Shown one piece after another: positions 7,889 to 16,093 of a stretch of 64,000 nt of DNA. Origin of the DNA: Verrucomicrobiota bacterium (GTDB taxonomy: Bacteria; Verrucomicrobiota; Verrucomicrobiia; CAIQCK01); NCBI GenBank assembly GCA_016222825.1, contig JACRQF010000006.1:62001-126000 (forward strand), written 5' to 3'. The notes below the pieces were generated by a model. The model was given only the letters and a program-made list of their open reading frames with translations, was not told the DNA's origin and made no database searches. Made by a program: the position numbers and the translations under genes. Each line of letters begins with the position of its first letter. Within the stretch, counting starts at the first letter, position 1.

Positions 7889-8935
7889 TTGCCCTTGAAG
7901 ATCGCCGTTGATGCCATGGGGGGAGACCACGGGCCGCAGCCTGTCGTGGAGGCTGCTGCGACGGCGCTCGCGCTTTATCCGCAGATCGAGCACATCTTCC
8001 TGGTCGGCATCGAGAAAGAGCTTAACGCCCAACTCGCACGACGGTCGTTTGACCGTTCGCGTCTCAGCGTCGTCCACGCCTCCGAGGTGGTGACGATGGA
8101 GGACAAGGCGGTCGAGGCCATCCGTCGGAAGCGGGATTCCTCGCTCAGCCGTGCCGTGGACATGGTCAAGGACGGCCAGGCCAGCGCCGTGCTCTCGCCG
8201 GGCAACACCGGCGCGTTCATGGCGGCGGCGTTGATCAAACTGCGCACCCTGCCGGGCGTCGAGCGCCCCGGATTGGCGACGGTCATGCCGTCGCAGCACG
8301 GCAGGTTCCTGATCCTCGATCTCGGCGCCAACGCCGACGCCCGGCCGCAGCATCTCTGCGACTACGGCGTCATGGGTGAGATTTACGCGCGACAGATTCT
8401 GGGCGTTCCCAACCCGCGCATCGGCCTCTTTTCCATCGGCAGCGAAGAGATGAAGGGCAATGAACTGACGCTGGAAGCCCACCGGTTGCTGAAGAACAGT
8501 CCTGTGAATTTCGTCGGCAACATCGAAGGCCACGACTTGTTTGACGACAAGGCAGACGTGATCGTCACCGACGGCTTCACCGGCAACGCCGTGCTCAAGA
8601 GCTGTGAAGCCACGTCGCGGCTCATTTACGCCTGGATGAAGGACGATCTTTCGGCGACGCCGATGCGCAGGCTGGGCGCGTGGCTGGCGGCCGGCGCCTT
8701 CAGGGATCTCAAGAAGAAAGCCAACCCCGACGAATACGGCGGCGCCATCCTACTCGGCGTCAACGGCATTTGCATCAAGGCCCACGGCAAGGCCAGCGCC
8801 AACGCCATCTGCTCCGCCCTCCGCATCGCCGCCGACGCCATCACCCGCCAGGTCAACACACTCATCATCGAAGAAATCCGTTTGACGCATGAAAAAGAAC
8901 ACCCCGCGCAGCCCGCGCCCGCAACTGCCGCCTAG
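7889..8935 (+). CDS. plsX: Phosphate acyltransferase PlsX
   Basis: Converts acyl-ACP to acyl-phosphate at the start of phospholipid synthesis. The 348 residues begin LKIAVDAMGGDHGPQPVVEAA and contain SPGNTGAFMAAALI, LDLGANADARPQHLCDYGVMGE and DVIVTDGFTGNAVLKSCEA, all family signatures. No ATG is available at the proper place; TTG 7889 or TTG 7895 is the likely start. The 3' end overlaps fabH by 47 nt in another frame. Confidence 0.95.
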   Translation: MPLKIAVDAMGGDHGPQPVVEAAATALALYPQIEHIFLVGIEKELNAQLARRSFDRSRLSVVHASEVVTMEDKAVEAIRRKRDSSLSRAVDMVKDGQASAVLSPGNTGAFMAAALIKLRTLPGVERPGLATVMPSQHGRFLILDLGANADARPQHLCDYGVMGEIYARQILGVPNPRIGLFSIGSEEMKGNELTLEAHRLLKNSPVNFVGNIEGHDLFDDKADVIVTDGFTGNAVLKSCEATSRLIYAWMKDDLSATPMRRLGAWLAAGAFRDLKKKANPDEYGGAILLGVNGICIKAHGKASANAICSALRIAADAITRQVNTLIIEEIRLTHEKEHPAQPAPATAA

Positions 8936-9920
8936 GACCGTCTCCATCGTCGGCACCGGCAGCTACGTGCCCCCGCGCGTTGTCACCAACGCCGAGTTCG
9001 AGGCGCGCCCCGAACTCCAGACCACCGACGAGTGGATCCGCACCCGCACTGGCATCCGCGAGCGCCGTTTCGCCGCCGAGAAGGAAAACACCTCCGACCT
9101 CTCCGCCGAGGCCGCGCGCCGCGCCATGGCCCAGGCCGGCGTGAAGCCGGAGGAGATTGACCTCATCATCGTCGCCACCATCACGCCCGACATGCCGTTT
9201 CCATCCACGGCCTGCCTCGTGCAGCACAAGATCGGCGCCAAGCGCGCCGCCTGCTTCGACCTGGAGGCCGCCTGTTCCGGCTTCCTCTATGCGCTGGAAG
9301 TCGGCCAGCAGTTCGTCGCCGCGCACACCTACAACACCGTCCTCGTCATCGGCGCGGAAAAGCTTTCCTCGGTCATAGACATGCAGGACCGCAACACCTG
9401 CGTTCTCTTTGGCGACGGCGCCGGCGCGGCCATTCTGCGCAACCGCGGCGACGGCAGCCACGGCATCCTCACCACCTGCATGGGCGCCAACGGCGAACAC
9501 GCCGACCTGCTCAAGATGCCCGGCGGCGGCTCCAAGCATCCGGCGACCCACAAATCCGTGGACGCGCGGTTGCATTTCCTCAAGATGGCCGGCAAGGAAG
9601 TCTTCAAGCAAGCCGTCACCGCGATGAACTCCGCCGGGACCGAAGCGTTGGCGCGCTGCCAACTCACCGGTGCGGACATCGCGCTGGTGATCCCGCACCA
9701 GGCCAACCTCCGCATCATAGACGCGCTCGCCAAGCGCATCGAGGTGCCCGCCGACCGCATCTACGTCAACCTCGACCGCTACGGCAACACCTCCGCCGCC
9801 AGCGTGCCCATCGCCCTCGACGAAGCCGCACGCTCCGGCCGCATCAAGAGCGGCGATCTGGTGTTGATGGTGGCCTTCGGCGCGGGCTTCACCTGGGCCT
9901 CCTGCGTCATCCAGTGGTAA
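8889..9920 (+). CDS. fabH: Beta-ketoacyl-ACP synthase III
   Basis: Starts fatty acid elongation by condensing acetyl-CoA with malonyl-ACP. The catalytic Cys is C129 in DLEAACSGF, the His lies in IPHQANLRI and the Asn in RYGNTSAAS; TTDEWIRTRTGIRER is also diagnostic. At 343 residues it has a proline-rich N-terminal extension of ~15 residues compared with typical FabH, because the start lies inside plsX. It is the last gene of the coaD-yceD-rpmF-plsX-fabH operon. Confidence 0.95.
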   Translation: MKKNTPRSPRPQLPPRTVSIVGTGSYVPPRVVTNAEFEARPELQTTDEWIRTRTGIRERRFAAEKENTSDLSAEAARRAMAQAGVKPEEIDLIIVATITPDMPFPSTACLVQHKIGAKRAACFDLEAACSGFLYALEVGQQFVAAHTYNTVLVIGAEKLSSVIDMQDRNTCVLFGDGAGAAILRNRGDGSHGILTTCMGANGEHADLLKMPGGGSKHPATHKSVDARLHFLKMAGKEVFKQAVTAMNSAGTEALARCQLTGADIALVIPHQANLRIIDALAKRIEVPADRIYVNLDRYGNTSAASVPIALDEAARSGRIKSGDLVLMVAFGAGFTWASCVIQW

Positions 9921-10030
9921 GCATAGGGGTCCTCGCGTTGCGCAAGAGGATTCTGTTGCGGTTCTGCCGCGCTGGGGACTATGCGGTTTAACCCGCACAT
10001 TTCACACGCTGCACGAAACGCCGATAGACT

Positions 10031-10101
10031 GTAGCCGCCGACGTAAGGAGGCGGACGCGTTACCAGCCACAGCCTTTCCGCCTCCTTACGTCGGCGGCTA
10101 C
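10031..10101. repeat. 25-bp perfect inverted repeat (GTAGCCGCCGACGTAAGGAGG type)
   Basis: The arm 10031-10055 (gtagccgccgacgtaaggag...) is exactly complementary to 10077-10101, with a 21-bp loop. It begins GTAGC and ends GCTAC like the other hairpins at 11.2 and 11.9 kb. Placed between two converging genes, fabH and the GNAT gene, it could end transcription, but the length and family resemblance fit a dispersed REP/MITE-like element better. Confidence 0.8.
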
Positions 10102-10134
10102 GAAACGTGTGAAATATCCGCTTAACCGCAATCG

Positions 10135-11061
10135 TCACGCCGTCTCCGGCAGGAACGTCGGCAGGTTCACGCCGCGGAAAGGCTGGAACGCCCCGCGCAC
10201 CTGGCTGAAGTGCAGTTCGCAGTTCCGCGCGCCCCACGCGTAGGCCGTCCGCACCAGCGGCGCGCAATCCACCGGCACGAGAAACACCGGCGTCCGGCCG
10301 CGATGGCGGTCGAGTTCCGTCCACAACAACGCCGCCGCCTCCTGCGGCCCGCGCGCGAAGCCCGGCCCGACCATGTTGAGAGCCGGATGCGCCGACGACG
10401 CGCAGAAGCCGTCAATCCGCCCGCCGTCGCCTTCCACGACCGACGCGTGCCAGAAGCCGGGGCGGTTCTTGATGAAGTAACGGTAATCCTTCTCCCGCCG
10501 GATGCCCGCCAGCTCCTGCTCCAGTTGCCCGATGGCTGGCACGTCGCCGGGGCGCGCCGCGCGGACGCGTTTGACGCCCGGCGGCTTCGCCTTCAATCCG
10601 CCCTTCGGCACCGGCAGGAACATGTCCTGATAGGCGCAGCGCGGCACAAAGCCCGCCCGCGTGTAGAGCGAGAACGAGTCGAGGTTCATCGCGCTGCTGA
10701 CCAGCCGCACCGGTTTCCCCTCGCGCTCCGCGAACCGGACGATCCACTCCAGCAACGCCCGCGCCACGCCGCAGCCGGCGTAGCTGGGATGCGAGTTCAT
10801 GATGCCGAGGGAGACGTGCGTCTCGCGCGGATGGTAGAAGCAGGAGCCGATGAGCCGGCCGTTGGGATGGACGGCCACCACGCCGCAGCCGGGATCGAGC
10901 GCCTCGTAAACGTCGAAGAACACCTCCGTCAGCGCCGGCCCGCCGCTGAAGATCGGCGCGCGGCCGTGGGTTTGATACCAGTGGTTGGTGGAGAAGTGAA
11001 TCAGCTCGCTCACTTCAACGCGGTCCGCCTTCGTCATCTTTCGGATTTGCACAGTCGCCAT
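10135..11061 (-). CDS. GNAT family N-acetyltransferase, two-domain
   Basis: The start is set at the ATG 11059-11061 because GGAGCG lies just upstream. The 308-residue protein opens with VQIRKMTKADRVEVSELIHFS, a GNAT strand-helix start. The acetyl-CoA loop region is LGIMNSHPSYAGCGVARALLEWIVRFA, followed by LVSSAMNLDSFSLYTRAGFVPR. The second half (from about residue 170) restarts with RVRAARPGDVPAIGQLEQEL, a second GNAT-like half lacking a clear CoA loop. The substrate is unknown. Confidence 0.8.
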   Translation of the reverse strand: MATVQIRKMTKADRVEVSELIHFSTNHWYQTHGRAPIFSGGPALTEVFFDVYEALDPGCGVVAVHPNGRLIGSCFYHPRETHVSLGIMNSHPSYAGCGVARALLEWIVRFAEREGKPVRLVSSAMNLDSFSLYTRAGFVPRCAYQDMFLPVPKGGLKAKPPGVKRVRAARPGDVPAIGQLEQELAGIRREKDYRYFIKNRPGFWHASVVEGDGGRIDGFCASSAHPALNMVGPGFARGPQEAAALLWTELDRHRGRTPVFLVPVDCAPLVRTAYAWGARNCELHFSQVRGAFQPFRGVNLPTFLPETA

Positions 11062-11163
11062 GAGTCGCTCCAATCAGCGCGGCATTCGCGCCGGCCGAGC
11101 GTGCGAAACCGCCGCCCCGTTGTCAACTCCGTCCGTCGTTGGGCGCAACCTGGCACGCGCACC

Positions 11164-11295
11164 GTAGCGCAGGTTTCCAACCTGCTGTGTCGCGGATTTC
11201 CAATCCGCAGGTCTCCGCCTATCGAGCGCGTTGTATCGTGCGAACGCTCTGCCGGCTGGAAGCCGGCGATACAGCAGGTTGGAAACCTGCGCTAC
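11164..11295. repeat. 25-bp inverted repeat enclosing nested TTCCAA/TTGGAA palindromes
   Basis: The outer arms gtagcgcaggtttccaacct... (11164-11188) and its complement (11271-11295) are perfect. Inside are two more short palindromes, gcggatttccaatccgc and gccggctggaagccggc, built on the same TTCCA/TGGAA centre. This composite looks like several REP-type hairpins assembled into one element. Confidence 0.8.
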
Positions 11296-11418
11296 ACGGG
11301 TCCGCGAACGGGGCGCGTCTGCCCGGTTGCGCCCCTGTGGTTCCATCCATCACTTGCCTGTTGCCAGAACCGTTGCGGTTGCTATGCTCGCGCGAAACTT
11401 CAACCCAAGGAACCGACC

Positions 11419-11808
11419 ATGAAACTGATGCTCATCGCCCTCCTCGCCTCCATCGTCGCCCTCGCCCCGGCCGCGTCCGCCGCCGACGCCTGCGCCGCCA
11501 AGGGCAAACTCCGCCACGTCGTCTCCTTCAAGTTCAAGGAGAGCGCCACGCCGGAGCAGATCAAGGAGGTCGAGAAAGCCTTCGTCGCGCTCAAGGCCCA
11601 GATCCCGCAGATCGCCGCGCTGGAGTGGGGCGTCAATTCCAGCCCGGAGAAACACGCCAAGGGCTTCACCCATTGCTTCGTCCTCACCTTCAACAGCGAC
11701 GCCGACCGCGACGCCTACCTGCCGCATCCGGCGCACAAGGCGTTCGGCAAGAGCCTCGGCCCGGTCCTCGCCGACGTCTTCGTCGTGGACTTCTGGGCGA
11801 AGGAGTAA
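11419..11808 (+). CDS. Secreted Dabb (stress-responsive alpha-beta barrel) protein
   Basis: The real gene is the 3' end of the long ORF in the track; the ATG at 11419 follows AAGGAACCGACC. The product has 129 residues with signal peptide MKLMLIALLASIVALAPAASA. The Dabb domain then follows: KLRHVVSFKFKESATPEQIKEVEKAF, the mid-strand WGVNSSPEKHAKGFTHCFVLTF, and the closing YLPHPAHKAFGKSLGP. Dabb proteins are dimeric ferredoxin-like folds of mostly unknown substrate. Secreted versions are common in this phylum. Confidence 0.85.
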   Translation: MKLMLIALLASIVALAPAASAADACAAKGKLRHVVSFKFKESATPEQIKEVEKAFVALKAQIPQIAALEWGVNSSPEKHAKGFTHCFVLTFNSDADRDAYLPHPAHKAFGKSLGPVLADVFVVDFWAKE

Positions 11809-11842
11809 GCGCCGCGCCACCTTAAACGGCGCGGAGCCGGGT

Positions 11843-12003
11843 TGTAGGCCACGTCCCCGACGTGGCGATCCGTCATGATAATTCCGCCGGGTCGGGGACC
11901 CGGCCTACACCTGTAGCGGCGGTGTCTCACCGCCGGCTGTCATCATGCCATCGCCGGTCAGAGACCGGCGCTACAGGCCGGCTCTCGCAGAGCGCCGCTA
12001 CAG
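11843..12003. repeat. Cluster of three hairpin repeats (TGTAGGCC.. and CTGTAGCGGCGG.. types)
   Basis: Three imperfect hairpins follow one another. The first runs from tgtaggccacgtccccgacg to gtcggggacccggcctaca. The second runs from ctgtagcggcggtgtctcac to cagagaccggcgctacag. The third is a further half-unit ending gccgctacag. Each starts near GTAG and ends near CTAC. They occupy the 3' flank of the Dabb gene. Confidence 0.7.
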
Positions 12004-12008
12004 TTCGC

Positions 12009-12420
12009 TCACCTCGCCGACGCGCCGAAGAAAGCGTTCGCCCAATCGCGGAACGCGCGCATCTCGCTTTGCGTGGGGTTCTCGCTGAAGTCGCCGGTGA
12101 ACGGCGCCAGCCCCGTCGGCTTCATCGCCACGGGCGCGCTGTTGACGTCCAGCGGCGACTGGAAGGAGAAGCCGCCGCGGTTGCTGCTGAAGGCGATGCG
12201 CCCGCCGTCGCCGCTGATGAGAACACGCCGGACTTGCGCCCGCGCGTTCCCGTCGAGCGCGCGCCGAACCAATAACGAAAACCGCTTGCCATCAGCAGCA
12301 TCGAAGCGGACAATCCCGGCCGAGGTGAAAACGGGCAACAGAACTACTTCCGCATGGCCGCCTTCGGCCCCAACGGCTGGAGCCCCTGGAGCGACATCGC
12401 CCAGTGCCGCGTGGCGTAGG
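12009..12420. pseudogene. Gene fragments (both strands), including an FnIII-like C-terminus
   Basis: On the plus strand, about 12310-12420, the frame reads to NYFRMAAFGPNGWSPWSDIA and a TAG; this resembles the last strand of a fibronectin type III domain, with no matching upstream part. On the minus strand, 12009-12122, a short frame reads FSENPTQSEMRAFRDWANAF, similar to a fragment at 48.4 kb (PPNQSEMQAIANKLDEL). Neither has a convincing start or full length. I read the area as decayed remnants. Confidence 0.4.
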
Positions 12421-12586
12421 CGCGGCATCGGTCGAGGAAAAAGACTTCGCCGCCGATACTCATGCATATGCGTGGAGCGGACATCGCAGTTCCCGGCTTT
12501 CGGCGGCAAACCGGGTCGGATAGGGCCGGGAGCGTCTCAAAACATCGTGAGGCGACGATGGGAATGCCCGCATCGCCCGGATGAAA

Positions 12587-12618
12587 AGCCCCGGCGGGAG
12601 TGCAGGCCCGCCGGGGCT
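12587..12618 (-). terminator. Strong GC hairpin, terminator-like on the minus strand
   Basis: A 12-bp perfect stem agccccggcggg / cccgccggggct with an 8-nt loop. Read on the minus strand it is followed by TTTT. No complete minus-strand gene ends nearby, so it may belong to the decayed fragments. Confidence 0.5.
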
Positions 12619-12687
12619 GCTCAAAGCAACCGGCTGGTTTGTCTCTTGCCGGCGAGTTTCGGCGAATAAGAATGTTCGATCAAGAAT

Positions 12688-13281
12688 ATGAATTACTTGC
12701 TAGCCGTGTTACTTCTTTGGCCCATTCTCGCGTTTGCGCGAGTCGGCCCCGACTTGTCGGCGGGAACCGGCGTCGAATACTTCACCCAATTGCGGTTGGA
12801 CTATTCGAAGAACCCGAAAACTGAATTCTATCCGGTGTGGCGAGTCGCGCCTGAGCACGGAGATCTCGTCAAGGCTTACAGAGCCGGCGAGACAGATCGC
12901 GTCATAGAGATTGCGGATTCGTGGCTGAAGAAGTGTCCTATTGATGCAGACACTCACCTGCGAGTTGCGATGTGCTTCAAAGAAAAGGGGAACCTGCCGA
13001 GCTATACTTACCACCTGAGCATTTTTTACGGTCTCTTGCGGTCCATCGCGGCGAGCGGCGATGGTCTGACTCCGGAAACGGCGTTTAAGGTTGTTTCGAT
13101 TCATGAAGAGTATTCCTTGATCCAGGAGATCGGGGCGAATCTTGAGAAGCAGTCCCTCGTTACTGGCCCGTGCGACAAGATGGAGATTTCGCGAAAGAAC
13201 GGGAAAGTTAAGATGACGCTCTATTTTAACGTATCAATCCCGATGGCATTCACGGAATCCAAGTTAAAGTCCGGTAAGTGA
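12688..13281 (+). CDS. Secreted DUF4919-like protein
   Basis: A 197-residue protein with a signal peptide (MNYLLAVLLLWPILAFA). The body contains DFVKAY-like DLVKAYRAGETDRVIEIADSWLKKCPIDADTHLRVAMCFKEK, a small helical-repeat stretch, and GDGLTPETAFKVVSIHEEY, which I associate with the DUF4919 family; this assignment is from memory. Function is unknown. Codon choice is visibly less GC-rich than the housekeeping genes, and an attC-like hairpin follows directly after its stop, so it may be a captured cassette. Confidence 0.6.
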   Translation: MNYLLAVLLLWPILAFARVGPDLSAGTGVEYFTQLRLDYSKNPKTEFYPVWRVAPEHGDLVKAYRAGETDRVIEIADSWLKKCPIDADTHLRVAMCFKEKGNLPSYTYHLSIFYGLLRSIAASGDGLTPETAFKVVSIHEEYSLIQEIGANLEKQSLVTGPCDKMEISRKNGKVKMTLYFNVSIPMAFTESKLKSGK

Positions 13282-13284
13282 TTG

Positions 13285-13385
13285 ATCGAACCAGACGGTG
13301 CAGCGAACGGAAGCCAGCCGGTTCATTCAGAGACAAATACAACGCCATCGGCGGCTGGCTCCCGTCGCTGATCTTTGCGTTAGGC
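13285..13385 (+). other. attC-like recombination hairpin (gene-cassette boundary)
   Basis: It ends with GCGTTAGGC, a perfect GTTRRRY core, and begins with ATCGAAC, near the complementary RYYYAAC. Between them the arm cagcgaacggaagccagccg (13301-13320) pairs with cggctggctcccgtcgctg (13352-13370), leaving unpaired bases in one arm, as integron attC sites have. The ATG of the next small gene lies 7 nt after the core and the preceding stop lies 3 nt before it. No integrase is present in the window. Confidence 0.6.
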
Positions 13386-13391
13386 AAAAAA

Positions 13392-13766
13392 ATGCTCGCA
13401 CGCAGCATCGAGATCGAAGCTCGTTCACGGATCATGTGGGGCGATTCGCCCGCGTCAGTGATGGCGTTCCTCCAAGAGAATGGTGTCGGCGATAAGGATG
13501 CTTCGTCGCTCGTCGCGACCTTTCAGAAAGAGCGCGCCAAGAGCATACGAGAGTCTGCAGTGAAGAAGGTTCTCGTTGGTCTGCTTTACCTCTGCGTTCC
13601 AGCGGGAGCATTTGTCATGTTCACGATTTCTGGCGACATCACCGCGAAGTTCGTCGCGCTAGCGTTCATCGCTGGGCTTATTGGTTCGTGGAAGGTGGTA
13701 GACGGCGTGTGGATGTTGTTGCGACCACTGTCGTCGGGAGAAGATTTGGCGACAATCGAGGAATGA
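13392..13766 (+). CDS. Small two-helix membrane protein (cassette-type gene)
   Basis: The start is the ATG at 13392, just after the GTTAGGC core, rather than the ORF track's 13278, which would read through the hairpin. The 124-residue product has a soluble N-terminal part (MLARSIEIEARSRIMWGDSP, SVMAFLQENGV) and two membrane helices near VLVGLLYLCVPAGAFVMFTI and FVALAFIAGLIGSWKVV. I do not recognise the family. It follows the DUF4919-like gene in the same direction and has the lone, low-homology look of an integron cassette gene. Confidence 0.6.
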   Translation: MLARSIEIEARSRIMWGDSPASVMAFLQENGVGDKDASSLVATFQKERAKSIRESAVKKVLVGLLYLCVPAGAFVMFTISGDITAKFVALAFIAGLIGSWKVVDGVWMLLRPLSSGEDLATIEE

Positions 13767-13787
13767 AGGAAGAGCTTGACGAAACAG

Positions 13788-13829
13788 GCATAGCATCGAA
13801 CGGAGCGGAGCGAAGCTCCGATGCTATGC
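13788..13829. repeat. Hairpin with an extrahelical AAC bulge
   Basis: gcatagcatcg pairs with cgatgctatgc, extended by GGAGC/GCTCC after an unpaired AAC. It follows the membrane protein gene by 21 nt. It could be a terminator or a degenerate second attC; no clear GTTRRRY core follows. Confidence 0.45.
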
Positions 13830-13948
13830 GGGGTTGAACGAGCCGCGTCTGAGGGGGAAGCCTGCCGCCTCGCTCTGCGATTTGCTTTTCGAGCATCCGG
13901 GCGTTTCGACCCGAAAACCGAAATCTATCCGCCAAACCTCACCGCGTC

Positions 13949-14128
13949 TTATGCTTTGCATGAGCCGCTTCCCGCCTGTCCAGCGCGCGCGCCTTCGGCG
14001 GCGATCTCCATGAGCGTTTCGTCGTTCAGGTGGTCGTCAGTCCGCGCTTGGAGCCAGCGCGCCAAAGCCTGCTGCTTCTTTTCGGGAAGCCGGCTCACCG
14101 CGCGCTTGATTTCATACACGGTCGTCAT
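13949..14128 (-). CDS. Small antitoxin-like protein
   Basis: The start is placed at the ATG 14126-14128, giving 59 residues beginning MTTVYEIKRAVSRLPEKKQQ. The pattern (V)YEIxxAVSxLPxxxxxxLxxWL is typical of small type II antitoxin-like or uncharacterised regulators in this phylum; the longer ORF adds an unlikely N-terminus. No toxin gene is adjacent. It might be solitary, or the partner may have been lost among the repeats nearby. Confidence 0.5.
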   Translation of the reverse strand: MTTVYEIKRAVSRLPEKKQQALARWLQARTDDHLNDETLMEIAAEGARAGQAGSGSCKA

Positions 14129-14307
14129 GCACGCGAATCTAGCGGCAATCTCCACGGCCGCCAAAACCGTTTCGCGCTTCAACTTGCCGTGGGAATGCTG
14201 GCTGGCGGCGGGCTGGCCGCGGGCCGGTTAGTTTCCCCGGAAACGAAGAGGGGCGGTCCTTGCGGACCGCCCCTGCTTCTCTTACGACATCTTGCCGGGA
14301 AACCGGA

Positions 14308-15627
14308 CTAGCCCACCGCAACTTCCGCGGGCGTCTTGAAGATGTTGTGTTTGCTGGGCATCGGCGGCTTCAACGTCCGGAACGCGCCCCAGGTCATCTT
14401 GGAGGCGTCGGTGTAGAGCAGCTCCGGCCCATACTTGAACTCGGAGTTCAGGATCTGGTCCCACGTGACCTCGGCGCCGCTGTAGGACGCTTCGCGGCCC
14501 ATGATGGCCGTCAGCGTGCTGTCGGTGACGTTCTTGGTCTCGTTCAACTCGGTGTTGTTCAGGATGGCGTTGATCAGGTTGATGTGCTCCTGCTCGTAGG
14601 GGTTCTTGCTCTGGAGTTCGAGGGTGGACTTCCACGAGTCCTTCTGGCCGTAGAGCTGGTAGCTGCCGGAGGGGTTCGAGGTGCCCTTGGTGCCCTGGAC
14701 GCCCTCGCTGACGGAGGACTTGGAGCGCTTGATCTGGCCGCAGTAGCTGAACATGCGCGCGCCACTGGGATACTCGAACTCGCAGTCGAAGTTGTCCCAG
14801 ATTTCGCCGGACTTCGGCCCGCCGAAGCGCGGGTCGTCCAGTTGCTGGCGCGAGCCTTGGCCCCAGACCTTGACGGGATGGTCCTTCATGATCCAGTTGC
14901 ACACGTCAATGTTGTGGACGTGCTGTTCGCAGATATGGTCGCCGCAGAGCCAGATGTAGTGATACCAGTTGTTGACCTGCTTCTCGATGTCGGTCTCGCC
15001 CTTGTCGCCGCGGTGCCAGATCGGGCCGCCGTTGACCCAGTAGGCGCGCAACGCCACGATGTCGCCGATGGCGCCGCCGTGGATCTGCTTGATGGTGTCA
15101 ATGTAACCGGCCTGGTGGCGGCGCTGGGTGCCGGCGGCGACCTTGAGGCCCTTCTTGTCGGCCAGTTCGCCCGCGGCATACATGATGCGCGCGCTGGGGC
15201 CGTCCACGGCGACGGGCTTCTCGATGAAGACGTGCTTGCCCGCCTCGATGGCAGCCTTGAACTGGGCGGCTTTGAAGCCCGGAGGCGTCGCGATGATGAC
15301 GTAGTTGACGCCCGGCTCGTTGATGGCTTTCATGTAGCCGTCGAACCCGCCGAAGCACTTGTCCTCCGGCACGCCGAAGTTCTTCACGCACTTCTTGGCC
15401 TTTTCCTCGAAGACGTCCGTGCCGGCGACGATCTTGCCTTCGACGCCAACAGCTTTGCACGCGTCGAGGAAGTTCTTGCCCGCGCCGCTGCCACGGCCGC
15501 CGCAGCCGATGATGACGGCGTTCATGGGTTTCTTGGCCTGCGCGTGGAGGATGTTGACGCTGCCGAGCGCCGCGCCTGCCACAGCCGCGGTCTTCATAAA
15601 GTCCCGTCTGGTCACTTCTTGTTTCAT
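14308..15627 (-). CDS. Tat-exported Gfo/Idh/MocA oxidoreductase
   Basis: The start is the ATG 15625-15627 preceded by AGGAGATTCAGCGTA. The 439-residue protein has a twin-arginine signal (TRRDFMKTAAVAGAALG), then the NAD(P)-binding MNAVIIGCGGRGSGAG, the catalytic EKPVAVDGPSARIM, and AAGTQRRHQAGYIDTIKQIH. The C-terminal domain includes NWYHYIWLCGDHICEQHVHNIDV, usual for the long secreted form acting on sugars. It stands alone in its direction. Confidence 0.9.
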   Translation of the reverse strand: MKQEVTRRDFMKTAAVAGAALGSVNILHAQAKKPMNAVIIGCGGRGSGAGKNFLDACKAVGVEGKIVAGTDVFEEKAKKCVKNFGVPEDKCFGGFDGYMKAINEPGVNYVIIATPPGFKAAQFKAAIEAGKHVFIEKPVAVDGPSARIMYAAGELADKKGLKVAAGTQRRHQAGYIDTIKQIHGGAIGDIVALRAYWVNGGPIWHRGDKGETDIEKQVNNWYHYIWLCGDHICEQHVHNIDVCNWIMKDHPVKVWGQGSRQQLDDPRFGGPKSGEIWDNFDCEFEYPSGARMFSYCGQIKRSKSSVSEGVQGTKGTSNPSGSYQLYGQKDSWKSTLELQSKNPYEQEHINLINAILNNTELNETKNVTDSTLTAIMGREASYSGAEVTWDQILNSEFKYGPELLYTDASKMTWGAFRTLKPPMPSKHNIFKTPAEVAVG

Positions 15628-16093
15628 TACGCTGAATCTCCTGTTGATTTGGTTTGTCCGTCTTGGCCGGCTGCAAATCCGTCCAGTCAAGGTTCGCGCA
15701 GCCTAGGCGGTCGCGCGAAAAAAGCCAAGTTTGAATCGCATCCCGCCGCCGGGACGCCGAAGCTGAGTGTCGCCGAAAGTGAGCAGTGGGATGCCGATGA
15801 ACAGATGGACAAAGCCCATGAAGGTGTAGAGAACGGTTATTGTCGTGCTGGACTGAAGGATTGAGATGCGAATCAACTGTTTCTTCACAGCGTGTGGCTG
15901 GTCCAGGACGGCAGCTTCATTTGAGACGTGCCAGGCATGCAACAGCTCGGCGCACTCTGTAACTTGCCACCCTGCGTGTCCAGCCGAATGACAGCGCCTT
16001 GATGCGATAGGATTTCATTTGCAAACAGAAGATTGTGCAACAGAATGGCCTCCAACCTGTAACACATGTCCTTGGTTCATCCGAAAGACACAC
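15628..16093. other. Intergenic stretch without a confident gene
   Basis: This 466-bp region separates divergent genes. A minus-strand frame (15703-15942) contains a hydrophobic run (LYTFMGFVHLFIGIPLLTFG) but has no ribosome site or recognisable family. I see no RNA gene or repeat. The promoters of both flanking genes should lie here. Confidence 0.4.

Noticed and set aside
10210-11808. 532-residue plus-strand ORF
   Set aside because: It is antisense to the GNAT gene and runs through hairpin repeats; only the Dabb gene at its 3' end is real.
12073-12669. 198-residue plus-strand ORF
   Set aside because: No start signal and protein-like only over a short part in another frame; treated as debris.
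15703-15942. Small hydrophobic minus-strand protein
   Set aside because: One hydrophobic stretch only, no ribosome site, no family; left as unassigned intergenic sequence.
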